Source: Arthrobacter ramosus | GTDB taxonomy: Bacteria > Actinomycetota > Actinomycetes > Actinomycetales > Micrococcaceae | Assembly: GCF_039535095.1 (NCBI RefSeq) | Contig: NZ_BAAAWN010000001.1 | Location: 3,100,001-3,164,000, forward strand | DNA length: 64,000 nt | Reading direction: 5' to 3' | Part shown: piece after piece, positions 53,559 through 64,000 of the stretch | Layout of the letters: each line of letters starts with the position of its first letter | Position numbering within the stretch: the first letter of the stretch is position 1 | Position numbers and translations under genes: made by a program | Notes under the pieces: generated by a model | Database searches by the model: none | Seen by the model: only the letters and a program-made list of their open reading frames with translations | Told to the model about the DNA's origin: nothing

Positions 53559-54580
53559 TAGAACGTGCTCTCCGCAGCGCTTTTTCCGGGAGGAACGGTA
53601 CCTTCAACGGGGGAAAGCCCGTCGACGAATGCGAGTCCCGACCTGTGCATCAGCCAGGCCATGAGCGCCTTCTGGGCGTGCAAGCGGTTCTCGGCCTCGT
53701 CCCAGACGATGGACTGGGGCCCGTCGATCACACCGGCGGAGATTTCATAGCCTCGGTAGGCGGGCAGGCAGTGGAGCACGACGGCGTCCGGTGCGGCGTG
53801 TGCCATGGCGGCCTCGTCCACCGAGTACTCGCGGAAGAGCTGCATGCGGGCTTCTTTTTCGGCTTCCTGGCCCATGGACACCCAGGTATCGGTAGCGACG
53901 ACGTCGGCACCACGGAGGGCTTCCGTGGCGTCGGCGGTGATGAGCACGGAACCGCCGGTCTCGGCGGCGCGTTCTTCCGCTGCCGCAACGATGTCGGCGG
54001 CCGGCAGGTAGCCTTCCGGACCCGAGATCCTGACGTGCATTCCCGCCGTGACGCCCGCCAGCAGGTAGGAGTTGGCCATGTTGTTCGCGGCGTCGCCCAG
54101 GTAGGCCATGGTGAGGCCCTTGAGTTCGCCCTTGTGCTCTTTGACTGCCAGGAGGTCTGCCAGCAACTGGCAGGGGTGGTAGTCATCGCACAGGGCATTG
54201 ATGACGGGAACTCTGGAGTTTTCGGCCATGGCTACGAGGCCGGAGTGCGCCGAAGTGCGCCACACGATGGTGGAGACCATGCGTTCGAGGACCTTCGCCG
54301 TGTCCTCCACCGACTCCTTGTGGCCGATCTGCGCCTCGCCCGGATTGATGATGAGCGCGTTGCCACCCATGTCGGCGATGCCGGTGGCGAAGGACACGCG
54401 GGTACGGGTGGAGGTCTTGTCGAAGATGACGGCGACGGTCTTGCGCCCATTGCCGGCAGCTGCAAACGGTTGGACGCTGTACGGAGCGGCTTTCATCCGT
54501 ACTGCGAGCTCGAGCACTTCGGCTTGCTCGGCCGGAGTGAGGTCCGTGTCCTTGAGGAAGTGACGTGTGGCGGTGTTCAC
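53558..54580 (-). CDS. argF: Ornithine carbamoyltransferase
   Basis: Makes citrulline from ornithine and carbamoyl phosphate. The 340-residue protein has the carbamoyl phosphate site STRTR at residues 57-61, [20 protein letters not shown] and the ornithine-binding [10 protein letters not shown] loop. The GTG start overlaps the argD stop by four bases, and its stop overlaps argR. Confidence 0.96.
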   Translation of the reverse strand: MNTATRHFLKDTDLTPAEQAEVLELAVRMKAAPYSVQPFAAAGNGRKTVAVIFDKTSTRTRVSFATGIADMGGNALIINPGEAQIGHKESVEDTAKVLERMVSTIVWRTSAHSGLVAMAENSRVPVINALCDDYHPCQLLADLLAVKEHKGELKGLTMAYLGDAANNMANSYLLAGVTAGMHVRISGPEGYLPAADIVAAAEERAAETGGSVLITADATEALRGADVVATDTWVSMGQEAEKEARMQLFREYSVDEAAMAHAAPDAVVLHCLPAYRGYEISAGVIDGPQSIVWDEAENRLHAQKALMAWLMHRSGLAFVDGLSPVEGTVPPGKSAAESTF

Positions 54581-55908
54581 TGTGCGTCCTTAGCGTTCAG
54601 GGGTGCAGCGTTCAGGGGTGCAGCGTTCAGGGGTGCAGCGGTCTGGGCTGCCGCAGCCTTGATGATGCCGGGCAGCGCGTCGAGGAAACTGTCGGCTTGC
54701 TCGGCGGTCAGGATGAGCGGCGGAGCCAGCCGGATGGTGCGCGGGCCGGGGCTGTTGATGATGAAGCCTGCGTCGAGCGCGGCGGTCACCATGGCTGGAG
54801 CGATGTCGGCGTCAAGGTCGAAACCGATCAGGAGGCCTTCGCCCCGCACTTCGGTGACGGCGTCGACGTCGGACAGTCCTGCCCGCAGGCGAGCGCCGAC
54901 GTTGAGCACGTTCGCCAGCACGCCCTGGTTTTCGATGGCATGCAGGGTGGCGAGTGCGGCGGCCGTGGCCACCGGGTTCCCGCCGAACGTGGTGCCGTGC
55001 TGGCCTGCCGTCAGGAGCGACGACGTCGGCTCGCCGAAAGTGATGAGCGCGCCGACCGGGAAGCCTCCGCCCAGGCCCTTGGCGAGGGTCACGGCGTCGG
55101 GGACGATTCCGGCGTCTTCGCTCGCCAGCCATTTTCCTGTCCGGCCGATGCCGGTCTGGACCTCGTCCAGGATCAGGAGCGCGCCGACGGCGGTGGTGGC
55201 TTCGCGGGCCGCCCGCAAGTACTCGACGCTGAGCGGGCGGACGCCCGCTTCGCCCTGGATGGGCTCGAGGAACACTGCGGCCGTGGTTTCGTCGACGGCG
55301 GCACGGAGGGCCTCGATGTCGCCGAAAGGAAGGTGGACGACGCCGCCGGGCAGCGGCTCGAATGGCGCCCGGTACGCTTCCTTGGCGGTCAGCGCCAACG
55401 CACCCATCGTGCGGCCGTGGAAGGCACCTTCAAGGGCAATGATCTTCGTGCGCTTGGCTGACTTGGCACCGGCAGGCGCTTCGCTGTTGCGGCGTGCCAG
55501 CTTGAACGCAGCTTCGTTGGCCTCGGTGCCGGAGTTCGCGAAGAACACCTTGGATCCGGCAGGAGCCTTGGTGATGGCCAGCAGTTTCTCGGCGAGGGCG
55601 ATCTGCGTGGGGCTCGTGAAGAAATTGGAGACGTGGCCCAAGGTGGCCAGCTGGCTCGCAATGACCGAGGTGACGAACGGGTGGGCGTGGCCCAGGGCGT
55701 TGACGGCGATGCCCCCCAGGAGGTCAAGGTATTCCTTGCCGTCGGCATCCCACACAAGGGCCCCTGCACCACGGACCAGGACCCGCTGCGGAGTGCCGAA
55801 GACGCCCATGAGCGAAGACGAATAGCGGGCCAGCCAGTCGGCTCCCGTGCTGTGCCCAGCTATAGCGTTTGCGGGCGTTTCGACCAGTTCTGCTTCGTTG
55901 GCGGTCAT
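54577..55908 (-). CDS. argD: Acetylornithine aminotransferase
   Basis: PLP-dependent transamination of N-acetylglutamate semialdehyde. The 443-residue protein has [35 protein letters not shown] and the PLP lysine in [14 protein letters not shown]. The C-terminus extends past the normal end in an odd tail, [20 protein letters not shown], encoded by a 15-bp tandem repeat. Start and stop both overlap neighbours by four bases (ATGA, GTGA). Confidence 0.96.
   Translation of the reverse strand: MTANEAELVETPANAIAGHSTGADWLARYSSSLMGVFGTPQRVLVRGAGALVWDADGKEYLDLLGGIAVNALGHAHPFVTSVIASQLATLGHVSNFFTSPTQIALAEKLLAITKAPAGSKVFFANSGTEANEAAFKLARRNSEAPAGAKSAKRTKIIALEGAFHGRTMGALALTAKEAYRAPFEPLPGGVVHLPFGDIEALRAAVDETTAAVFLEPIQGEAGVRPLSVEYLRAAREATTAVGALLILDEVQTGIGRTGKWLASEDAGIVPDAVTLAKGLGGGFPVGALITFGEPTSSLLTAGQHGTTFGGNPVATAAALATLHAIENQGVLANVLNVGARLRAGLSDVDAVTEVRGEGLLIGFDLDADIAPAMVTAALDAGFIINSPGPRTIRLAPPLILTAEQADSFLDALPGIIKAAAAQTAAPLNAAPLNAAPLNAKDAQ
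54597..54641 (-). repeat. 15-bp tandem repeat in the 3' end of argD
   Basis: Three in-frame copies of a 15-base unit (plus strand TTCAGGGGTGCAGCG) encode three repeats of Ala-Ala-Pro-Leu-Asn at the C-terminus of ArgD, just before its stop codon. Confidence 0.85.
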
Positions 55909-56855
55909 GAGTTCACTTCCTCGTCGGGGACAACCTGGGTTCCGATGCCCGCGGTCGTAAAGGTTTCCAGGAGCATGGAGTGCGGCAGGCGGCCATCCAC
56001 GATGTGCGCCCGCTCCACTCCTTCATCGATGGCCTTCAAACAGGCGGCCATTTTCGGGATCATGCCGGACTCCAGGCGCGGCAACATCTCCCGCAACTCC
56101 GTGGCCGTCAGCGAGGAGATGAGCGAGGACTTGTCCGGCCAGTTGGCGTAGAGACCCTCGACGTCGGTCAGGATGACGAGCTTGGATGCGCCCAGCGCTG
56201 AGGCAACCGCCGCAGCCGCGGTGTCCGCGTTGACGTTAAGGACCTGCCCCGTAGTAGAGCCCGTGCCGTCCCCTTCGTCAAGGATCTCGGGGGCAACCGT
56301 GGAAATCACCGGGATGCGGCCGGCGTCGAGGATGTCCTCGATACCCGTGGGATCAACACCCACCACTTCGCCCACCAGGCCCAGGTCCACTTCTTCCCCG
56401 TCCACCACGGTGCCGGCGCGTACGGCACGCAGGAGTCCGCCGTCTTCACCGGACATGCCGACGGCGTAGGGTCCGTGGGAGTTGATGAGGCCCACGAGTT
56501 CGCGGCCTACTTGTCCGGTGAGCACCATGCGGACCACGTCCATGGCCTCGGGGGTGGTGACGCGCAGGCCGCCCTTGAATTCGGACTCGATGCCTAGCCG
56601 GCCCAGCATGGAGTTGATCTGCGGGCCGCCGCCGTGCACGACAACGGGGTGGATGCCCACGTGGTGCAGGAAGACGATGTCCTCGGCGAAGGCGCGTCGG
56701 AGTTCCTCGTTGACCATGGCATTGCCGCCGTACTTGATCACCATGGTGGTGCCGGCGAAGCGCTGGATCCACGGCAGCGCCTCGATCAGGGTGGCCGCCT
56801 TGTCCTGGGCATCGCTCATCGACGTATTTTCGCGGGTGTGCGCAGTCATGGTCAT
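55905..56855 (-). CDS. argB: Acetylglutamate kinase
   Basis: Phosphorylates N-acetylglutamate, normally the feedback-controlled step. The 316-residue protein has [12 protein letters not shown] for ATP binding, [20 protein letters not shown] for the substrate, and [23 protein letters not shown] at 56855 or at 56849 fits the GGGG ribosome binding site; another Met at 56819 would give a more usual length. It overlaps argD by four bases. Confidence 0.95.
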   Translation of the reverse strand: MTMTAHTRENTSMSDAQDKAATLIEALPWIQRFAGTTMVIKYGGNAMVNEELRRAFAEDIVFLHHVGIHPVVVHGGGPQINSMLGRLGIESEFKGGLRVTTPEAMDVVRMVLTGQVGRELVGLINSHGPYAVGMSGEDGGLLRAVRAGTVVDGEEVDLGLVGEVVGVDPTGIEDILDAGRIPVISTVAPEILDEGDGTGSTTGQVLNVNADTAAAAVASALGASKLVILTDVEGLYANWPDKSSLISSLTATELREMLPRLESGMIPKMAACLKAIDEGVERAHIVDGRLPHSMLLETFTTAGIGTQVVPDEEVNS

Positions 56856-56861
56856 CCCCGT

Positions 56862-59103
<2,242 letters not shown>

Positions 59104-59240
59104 CGCCTTTTCGAAGCGCCCATCGAGGGCACATCCCGGCACGGCGCTTTGGGGGCGTATGCTGAATAGAGGGTGATCTAGACCGTGCAGCCGATCGTCG
59201 GTTGCAGCGTTGCCCGCTATTTGTTACGGGGCAACTGCAT

Positions 59241-60329
59241 ATGTCACCGACTTCCACCACGGAACGTCCCACTAAGGGCGTCCGGCCGCCCAACGCCGTC
59301 GTCCTCAGCTACTCCGAGCTCCTCAAGACCGTCCGCGCGGAAGGGCTTTTGAAGCGCCGCGTCGGCTTTTATATCAGCGTTTTTGCTGCTTTGGTCCTCC
59401 TGCTGACCGGTACCTGGTTCGGCTTCGCGCTGATCGGCCACAGCTGGTACCAGCTTCTCATCGCCGCTGCCCTGGGCATCCTTTGCACCCAGTTGAGCTT
59501 CCTGGCCCATGAGGCCGGCCACCGCCAGATTTTTGCCTCCCGCAGGGCCAATGACTGGTCCGCCCGCATCCTGGCCACTTCGGTTGCCGGCATCAGTTAC
59601 TCCTGGTGGGAACAGAAGCACGGCGCACACCACAACAATCCGAACGTGATTTCCAAGGACCCGGACATCAAGACCGGAGCCTTGGCCTTCCACGTTGAAG
59701 CCGCCGCAGGCAGGCAGGGACGCTTCGCGTTCCTCACGCGCCGGCAAGGCTGGTTCTTCTTCCCGCTCCTCATGCTGCTGGGCATCAGCCTGCAGTGGGA
59801 GTCGCTGATGTACATCTGCCGGCCCGGAGCCATCAAGCACCGCTGGGTAGAGACCCCCATCCTTCTGGCACGGCTTCTCGCACTGCCGGTCCTCGCCTTC
59901 ACCTTCCTGCCGCTTGGGATGGCATTTGCGTTCCTGGGCGTCCAGATCATGGTGTTCGGCTTCTACATGGGTGCTTCCTTCGCCCCGAACCACAAGGGCA
60001 TGCCGGTTCTGCCGACCGACTCGCGCGTCGATTTCCTGCGTCGCCAGATTCTGACTGCCCGGAACATCTCCGGCGGGCCCTTCATGAACATCCTCCTGGG
60101 CGGCCTCAACCACCAGGCGGAACACCACCTGTTCCCCGACATGGCCCGCCCCCACTTGCGCCGCGCCTCGGAGATCGTTCGAAGCTACTGCGAGAAGCAC
60201 TCCATTGCCTACACCGAAACCACGTTGATGCAGTCGTACGCCATCGTCGTGCGCTACCTCAATGAGGTAGGACTCGCCGCGGGCCGCGGCTTTGACTGCC
60301 CTGTTGCATCCGCGCACGGCAGGGGCTGA
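59241..60329 (+). CDS. Membrane fatty acid desaturase
   Basis: A 362-residue di-iron acyl desaturase that would put a double bond in membrane lipid acyl chains. The three histidine boxes are HEAGH (His90, His94), HGAHHNNP and NHQAEHHLFP. Pairs of transmembrane segments lie between them (ISVFAALVLLLTGTWFGFAL at the start). ATG at 59241 follows GGGGC; the frame is open to 59202. It is divergent from argC. A linoleoyl-CoA-type / delta-6-like position is suggested by the QAEHH third box, but the regiochemistry is not proven. Confidence 0.88.
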   Translation: MSPTSTTERPTKGVRPPNAVVLSYSELLKTVRAEGLLKRRVGFYISVFAALVLLLTGTWFGFALIGHSWYQLLIAAALGILCTQLSFLAHEAGHRQIFASRRANDWSARILATSVAGISYSWWEQKHGAHHNNPNVISKDPDIKTGALAFHVEAAAGRQGRFAFLTRRQGWFFFPLLMLLGISLQWESLMYICRPGAIKHRWVETPILLARLLALPVLAFTFLPLGMAFAFLGVQIMVFGFYMGASFAPNHKGMPVLPTDSRVDFLRRQILTARNISGGPFMNILLGGLNHQAEHHLFPDMARPHLRRASEIVRSYCEKHSIAYTETTLMQSYAIVVRYLNEVGLAAGRGFDCPVASAHGRG

Positions 60330-60465
60330 CACGCCCGGAAGACCGCCCGGGCACATTACGGCGAAACACGGCCCCAAGCCGTTGACTCGACACTCGACGG
60401 ACTCCGCTCCCTAGGATGGGTGTGTGAATGCGGGCACGAAAGTGCCTCGACGGAGAAGGAGACCC

Positions 60466-61431
60466 ATGACGCATGCAATCATTGTCCGGCAAGCCGGAGG
60501 ACCCGAAGTCCTCGAAGTCACCGAGGCAGAGGTTCCGGTCCCGGGCCCGCGCGAGCTCCTCGTCAAAGTTGCAGCCGCCGGAGTGAACTTCATTGACACT
60601 TATCAGCGCAGTGGCATCTACAAGGTTGAGTATCCGTTCACCCCTGGCTCCGAGTCGGCCGGCACCGTGGAGGCCATCGGCGCAGACGTCGAGGACTTCG
60701 CCGTCGGGGACAGGGTCGCTACCGCTGAAGGATCCCGTAGCTACGCCGGGTACACCCTGGTAGACGCTGACAAAGCGGTTCCGGTGCCGGACGGCGTCGA
60801 CGACCACACAGCGGCAGCCCTGCCGGTGCAGGGAATGACAGCGCACTACCTGATCAATTCTTCTTTCCGTGTGGAACCGGGCCACACCGTCCTGACCCAT
60901 GCCGGCGCCGGCGGCGTGGGACTCATCCTGACGCAGTTGCTCAAGGCCCGGGGCGCCCGCGTCATCACCACTGTCTCCTCGGACGAGAAGGAAGCCCTTG
61001 CCCGGGAAGCCGGCGCGGACGAGGTCCTGCGCTACACGGGATTTGCGGACAAAGTCCGCGAGCTGACCGACGGCGAAGGCGTCAATGTGGTGTACGACGG
61101 CGTCGGCAAGGATACTTTTGACGGTTCCCTTGCGAGCCTGCGCATCCGCGGCTCGCTCGTCCTGTTCGGGGCAGCGTCCGGACCCGTTCCTCCCTTTGAC
61201 CCCCAGCGACTGAACGCTGGCGGATCGTTGTCCCTGACACGCCCGACGCTTGGCCACTTCCTCCGGAACCCGCAGGAGCGGCGCTGGCGTTCGGCCGAAG
61301 TCTTCGGGGCTGCAGCCAGCGGTGTGCTCAAGGTCCGGATTGGCGGAGCGTACCCGCTCGCCGAAGCCGGCCAGGCCCATCGCGACCTGGAAGCCCGCAA
61401 GACCACGGGCAAGCTACTGTTGGTCCCATAA
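60466..61431 (+). CDS. NADPH:quinone oxidoreductase (zinc-independent MDR family)
   Basis: A 321-residue medium-chain reductase of the quinone oxidoreductase type, probably reducing quinones or enones with NADPH. It has VKVAAAGVNFIDTYQRSGIY near the N-terminus, the cofactor site HAGAGGVGLILTQLLKARGA and VVYDGVGKDTFDGSL, and lacks the zinc-binding cysteines of alcohol dehydrogenases. ATG at 60466 follows GAAGGAG. It is co-directional with the desaturase before it and the Pls/PosA-type gene after it; functional links are not evident. Confidence 0.92.
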   Translation: MTHAIIVRQAGGPEVLEVTEAEVPVPGPRELLVKVAAAGVNFIDTYQRSGIYKVEYPFTPGSESAGTVEAIGADVEDFAVGDRVATAEGSRSYAGYTLVDADKAVPVPDGVDDHTAAALPVQGMTAHYLINSSFRVEPGHTVLTHAGAGGVGLILTQLLKARGARVITTVSSDEKEALAREAGADEVLRYTGFADKVRELTDGEGVNVVYDGVGKDTFDGSLASLRIRGSLVLFGAASGPVPPFDPQRLNAGGSLSLTRPTLGHFLRNPQERRWRSAEVFGAAASGVLKVRIGGAYPLAEAGQAHRDLEARKTTGKLLLVP

Positions 61432-61493
61432 CCGCAGCACGGAAACGCGACCGCTGACACTTTTTGTTCACCTCAATCCGAGAAGCTCCGAAC

Positions 61494-64000
61494 GTGACCC
61501 AGGAACATGAAATCCCGGTTGACAGCCTGGAACTGCAAGTGGTGCATCTGCCCCAACTGCAAGGCTCGGCAGCCGCGCCGTCGGCACGCACCCTCATTGA
61601 GATCCTCCAGGACACGGCCCTGACTTTCCCGGAGGCCTCTGCCCTCGATGACGGGCACAAGTCGCTGAGTTACTCCGAGCTCATGGTGCAGGTACGCGGT
61701 CTTGCTGACGCGCTCAACGGAGCCGGACTGGGCCCCGGAGACAAGATCGGTGTGCGGGTTCCCTCGGGATCCAACGATCTCTACATCGCCATCCTGGGGA
61801 TCCTCTCGATTGCGGCCGCCTATGTGCCCGTGGACGCTGACGATCCCGAGGAACGGGCAAGGCTGGTCTTCGGAGAAGCCAAAGTGTCTGCCGTCGTCAC
61901 CAAGGGCCGCAGGATCGAAGTGTCCGCGGAGCGCCCGACACCGCACCCGGCTCCGCGTTCCCCGGGACTGGATGACGATTCCTGGGTCATCTTCACCTCA
62001 GGTTCCACGGGCACGCCCAAGGGTGTGGCGGTGCAGCACCGTTCCTCTGCTGCCTTTGTTGACGCCGAAGCCCGGATCTTCCTCCAGCAAGATCCCATAG
62101 GTCCGCAGGACCGGGTCCTCGCCGGCCTTTCAGTGGCCTTCGACGCTTCCTGCGAGGAGATGTGGCTGGCGTGGCGGAACGGTGCCTGCCTCGTCCCGGC
62201 CCCGCGCGCCCTGGTCCGTTCCGGCATGGACCTTGGCCCATGGCTCATCAACCACGGCATCACAGTGGTGTCTACCGTTCCCACGCTCGCGGCCCTGTGG
62301 CCGACGGAAGCCCTCGAGAACGTGCGCCTGCTCATTTTCGGCGGCGAAGCCTGCCCGCCCGAACTCGCTGAGCGCCTCGCGGTGGACGGCCGCGAAGTGT
62401 GGAACACCTATGGCCCCACCGAAGCAACCGTCGTGGCCTGCGCGGCTCCCCTCGGCGGGGATGGCCCCGTCCGGATCGGATTGCCACTGGACGGCTGGGA
62501 CCTCGCTGTCGTCGATGCCGCCGGGGTTCCGGTCGCGGAAGGCGAGACGGGCGAACTGATCATCGGCGGCGTCGGACTGGCCCGCTACCTCGATCCGGCC
62601 AAAGACGCCGAAAAATACGCCCCCATGCCGTCCCTGGGGTGGGAACGTGCCTACCGCTCCGGCGACCTCGTCCGCTACGAGGAAGCCGGCCTCATCTTCC
62701 AAGGCCGCGCGGACGAACAGGTCAAGCTTGGTGGCCGGCGCATCGAACTCGGTGAGATCGACGCCGCCCTGCAGGCCCTCCCGGGAGTCGCAGGTGCCGC
62801 GGCTGCAGTCCGCACGACGGCGGCAGGGAACCAGATACTGGTCGGTTACCTGGCTCCGGCCGGACCGGAGGACATCGACCTCGCAGCTTCCCGCGAGTTG
62901 CTCACGGAAAGCCTTCCCGCCGCGCTGATCCCCTTGCTGACGGTCGTGGATTCGCTTCCGACGAAGACCAGCGGCAAAGTGGACCGGCATTCACTTCCCT
63001 GGCCGTTGGCGGGCGCGGGCGCCGCGGATGCCGACAAGGCACCCCTCAACCTGCCCGAGGACGCCCAGTGGGTCGTTGAGCAATGGGAAAGCGTCCTCGG
63101 GCAGGGCGTCACCTCGCTCGACGCCGACTTCTTCGCCTACGGTGGCGGCTCCCTCGCCGCGGCACAACTCGTCTCGGCGTTGCGCGTGCGCTACCCCACC
63201 ATCACTGTGGCCGAAATCTACGCGACACCCCGCGTCGGTGCCCTGATCGACGCCGCGCGGCAGTCACTGCCGGAAGGCGGCATCCAAGGGCCGGCGGCGG
63301 AACGCACGGTTCGGCCCACCTCCCGGAAATCGCAGATCTTCCAGACCCTGATGGGGATTTTCCTCAACATCCTGGTGGGCATGCGTTGGCTCACCTACCT
63401 CATGGCCGCGAACCATTTGCTGGCCGACTTCGCCGGTTTCACAGCCGCTCCGGTCGTGTCCTGGTGGTGGATCCTGTCATCTTGGCTGGTATTCGTCAGC
63501 CCGCCCGGACGCATGGGCATCTCGATCCTGGCCGCGCGAACCCTCTTGCGTGGAGTCCGGCCTGGAACCTACCCGCGCTCAGGCAAAGTCCACTTGAAGC
63601 TATGGCTGGCCGAACAGATCCAGGATCTTTCGGGCGCCATCAGCCTTGCCAGCGCTCCGTGGGTTCCCTACTACGCCAGGGCGCTGGGGGCGAAGATCGG
63701 GAACAACGTCCATTTGCACTCCTTGCCTCCGGTCACAGGACTCCTGTCATTGGGCAGCGGTTGCAACATCGAACCCGAAGTGGATCTCTCCGCCTGGTGG
63801 ATCGACGGTGACTATGTCCACATCGGCGCCATCCATGTAGGTGCCGGCGCCACAGTGGGCTCACGCAGCACGCTCATGCCAGGAACCAGCATCGGCGCAG
63901 GTGCGCGTGTCGAGCCCGGTTCCGCGGTGCTGGGCAAGGTCAAGGCCGGTCATCTTGTTGCCGGCTCCCCCGCCGAACGCCGTGGCAAAGCCAAGAATGG
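61494..64000 (+). CDS. Pls/PosA-type non-ribosomal peptide synthetase-like protein (3' end cut off by window)
   Basis: The first 835 codons of a large membrane-bound NRPS-like enzyme; the gene runs past the window. Residues about 30-500 are an adenylation domain with core motifs VIFTSGSTGTPKGVAV (near 164-179), NTYGPTEATV and YRSGDLVRY. A carrier domain follows with the phosphopantetheine serine in FFAYGGGSLAAAQLV (about residue 552). Then come transmembrane segments (IFLNILVGMRWLTYLMAANH, VVSWWWILSSWLVFV) and left-handed beta-helix (hexapeptide) repeats such as IGAIHVGAGATVGSRST. There is no condensation domain so far. This layout matches the Pls family that includes epsilon-poly-lysine synthetase, but the amino acid and product cannot be read. 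GTG at 61494 is the probable start. Confidence 0.85.
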   Translation, partial: MTQEHEIPVDSLELQVVHLPQLQGSAAAPSARTLIEILQDTALTFPEASALDDGHKSLSYSELMVQVRGLADALNGAGLGPGDKIGVRVPSGSNDLYIAILGILSIAAAYVPVDADDPEERARLVFGEAKVSAVVTKGRRIEVSAERPTPHPAPRSPGLDDDSWVIFTSGSTGTPKGVAVQHRSSAAFVDAEARIFLQQDPIGPQDRVLAGLSVAFDASCEEMWLAWRNGACLVPAPRALVRSGMDLGPWLINHGITVVSTVPTLAALWPTEALENVRLLIFGGEACPPELAERLAVDGREVWNTYGPTEATVVACAAPLGGDGPVRIGLPLDGWDLAVVDAAGVPVAEGETGELIIGGVGLARYLDPAKDAEKYAPMPSLGWERAYRSGDLVRYEEAGLIFQGRADEQVKLGGRRIELGEIDAALQALPGVAGAAAAVRTTAAGNQILVGYLAPAGPEDIDLAASRELLTESLPAALIPLLTVVDSLPTKTSGKVDRHSLPWPLAGAGAADADKAPLNLPEDAQWVVEQWESVLGQGVTSLDADFFAYGGGSLAAAQLVSALRVRYPTITVAEIYATPRVGALIDAARQSLPEGGIQGPAAERTVRPTSRKSQIFQTLMGIFLNILVGMRWLTYLMAANHLLADFAGFTAAPVVSWWWILSSWLVFVSPPGRMGISILAARTLLRGVRPGTYPRSGKVHLKLWLAEQIQDLSGAISLASAPWVPYYARALGAKIGNNVHLHSLPPVTGLLSLGSGCNIEPEVDLSAWWIDGDYVHIGAIHVGAGATVGSRSTLMPGTSIGAGARVEPGSAVLGKVKAGHLVAGSPAERRGKAKN

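Noticed and set aside
53645..55825. A 726-codon open frame opposite argF and argD
   Set aside because: Shadow of two clear arginine genes with catalytic motifs.

Overview
The window looks like chromosomal DNA of a high-GC Gram-positive actinobacterium of the Micrococcaceae, close to Arthrobacter, Pseudarthrobacter or Paenarthrobacter. The evidence is GC-rich codon use with many GTG starts and overlapping genes, an rRNA operon whose 16S-23S spacer has no tRNA, a mycothiol-dependent-type enzyme, a HelR RNA polymerase recycling motor, an argCJBDFRGH operon, and the actinobacterial order tlyA-nadK-recN-pyrG-NUDIX-xerD and parA-scpA-scpB-rluB-tyrA-cmk-plsC-der. The genus is inferred, not proven.

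Layout. Bases 1-4.6 kb are an accessory segment beside a tRNA-Pro gene. It holds a small sigma factor, a 40-codon leader ORF with a strong ribosome binding site, a secreted chymotrypsin-like protease, a small lipoprotein, and decayed pieces of a Rhs/YD-repeat protein and a cupin gene. From 4.66 to 13.0 kb, on the minus strand, lies a core block: tRNA-Pro, der, plsC, cmk, tyrA, an RluB-type pseudouridine synthase, scpB, scpA and parA (chromosome segregation, ribosome maturation, CMP/dCMP and tyrosine metabolism). From 13.1 to 25.8 kb a metabolic and regulatory block separates parA from xerD. It has a dicarboxylate transporter divergent from its DcuSR-like two-component system, a GntR-controlled 2-methylcitrate (propionate) operon prpDBC, two related membrane-anchored proteins, a NUDIX hydrolase, an ECF sigma factor and a small membrane protein. 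From 25.8 to 36.1 kb is the second half of the core block: xerD, ADP-ribose pyrophosphatase-like NUDIX, pyrG, recN, nadK, tlyA, a small conserved protein, a HAD phosphatase, and a protein with a 69-bp tandem-repeat-encoded charged N-terminus and a TPR-like C-terminus.

From 36.4 to 42.7 kb is a complete rRNA operon (16S-23S-5S, minus strand) with two candidate promoters, a nearly perfect 37-bp stem bracketing 23S, a terminator, and beyond it six tandem copies of a 32-bp hairpin-forming repeat. From 42.8 to 50.2 kb are tyrS, helR, a GNAT acetyltransferase, two alkylation-repair glycosylases (Mpg, and an Ada-AlkA fusion) and a mycothiol-dependent isomerase family protein. From 50.3 to 59.1 kb is the complete arginine operon argC-J-B-D-F-R-G-H, with an ARG-box-like site and a probable leaderless start. 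The last 5 kb encode a fatty acid desaturase, a quinone oxidoreductase and the first 835 codons of a Pls/PosA-type non-ribosomal peptide synthetase-like enzyme that runs off the window.

Most of the window is ordinary conserved chromosome. The parts most worth following up are the protease/leader-ORF/sigma cassette near tRNA-Pro, the several intergenic palindromic or tandem elements, the repeat-rich TPR protein, and the truncated Pls/PosA gene. I saw no CRISPR array, intact insertion sequence, integrase of a mobile element, or recognisable new defence system.
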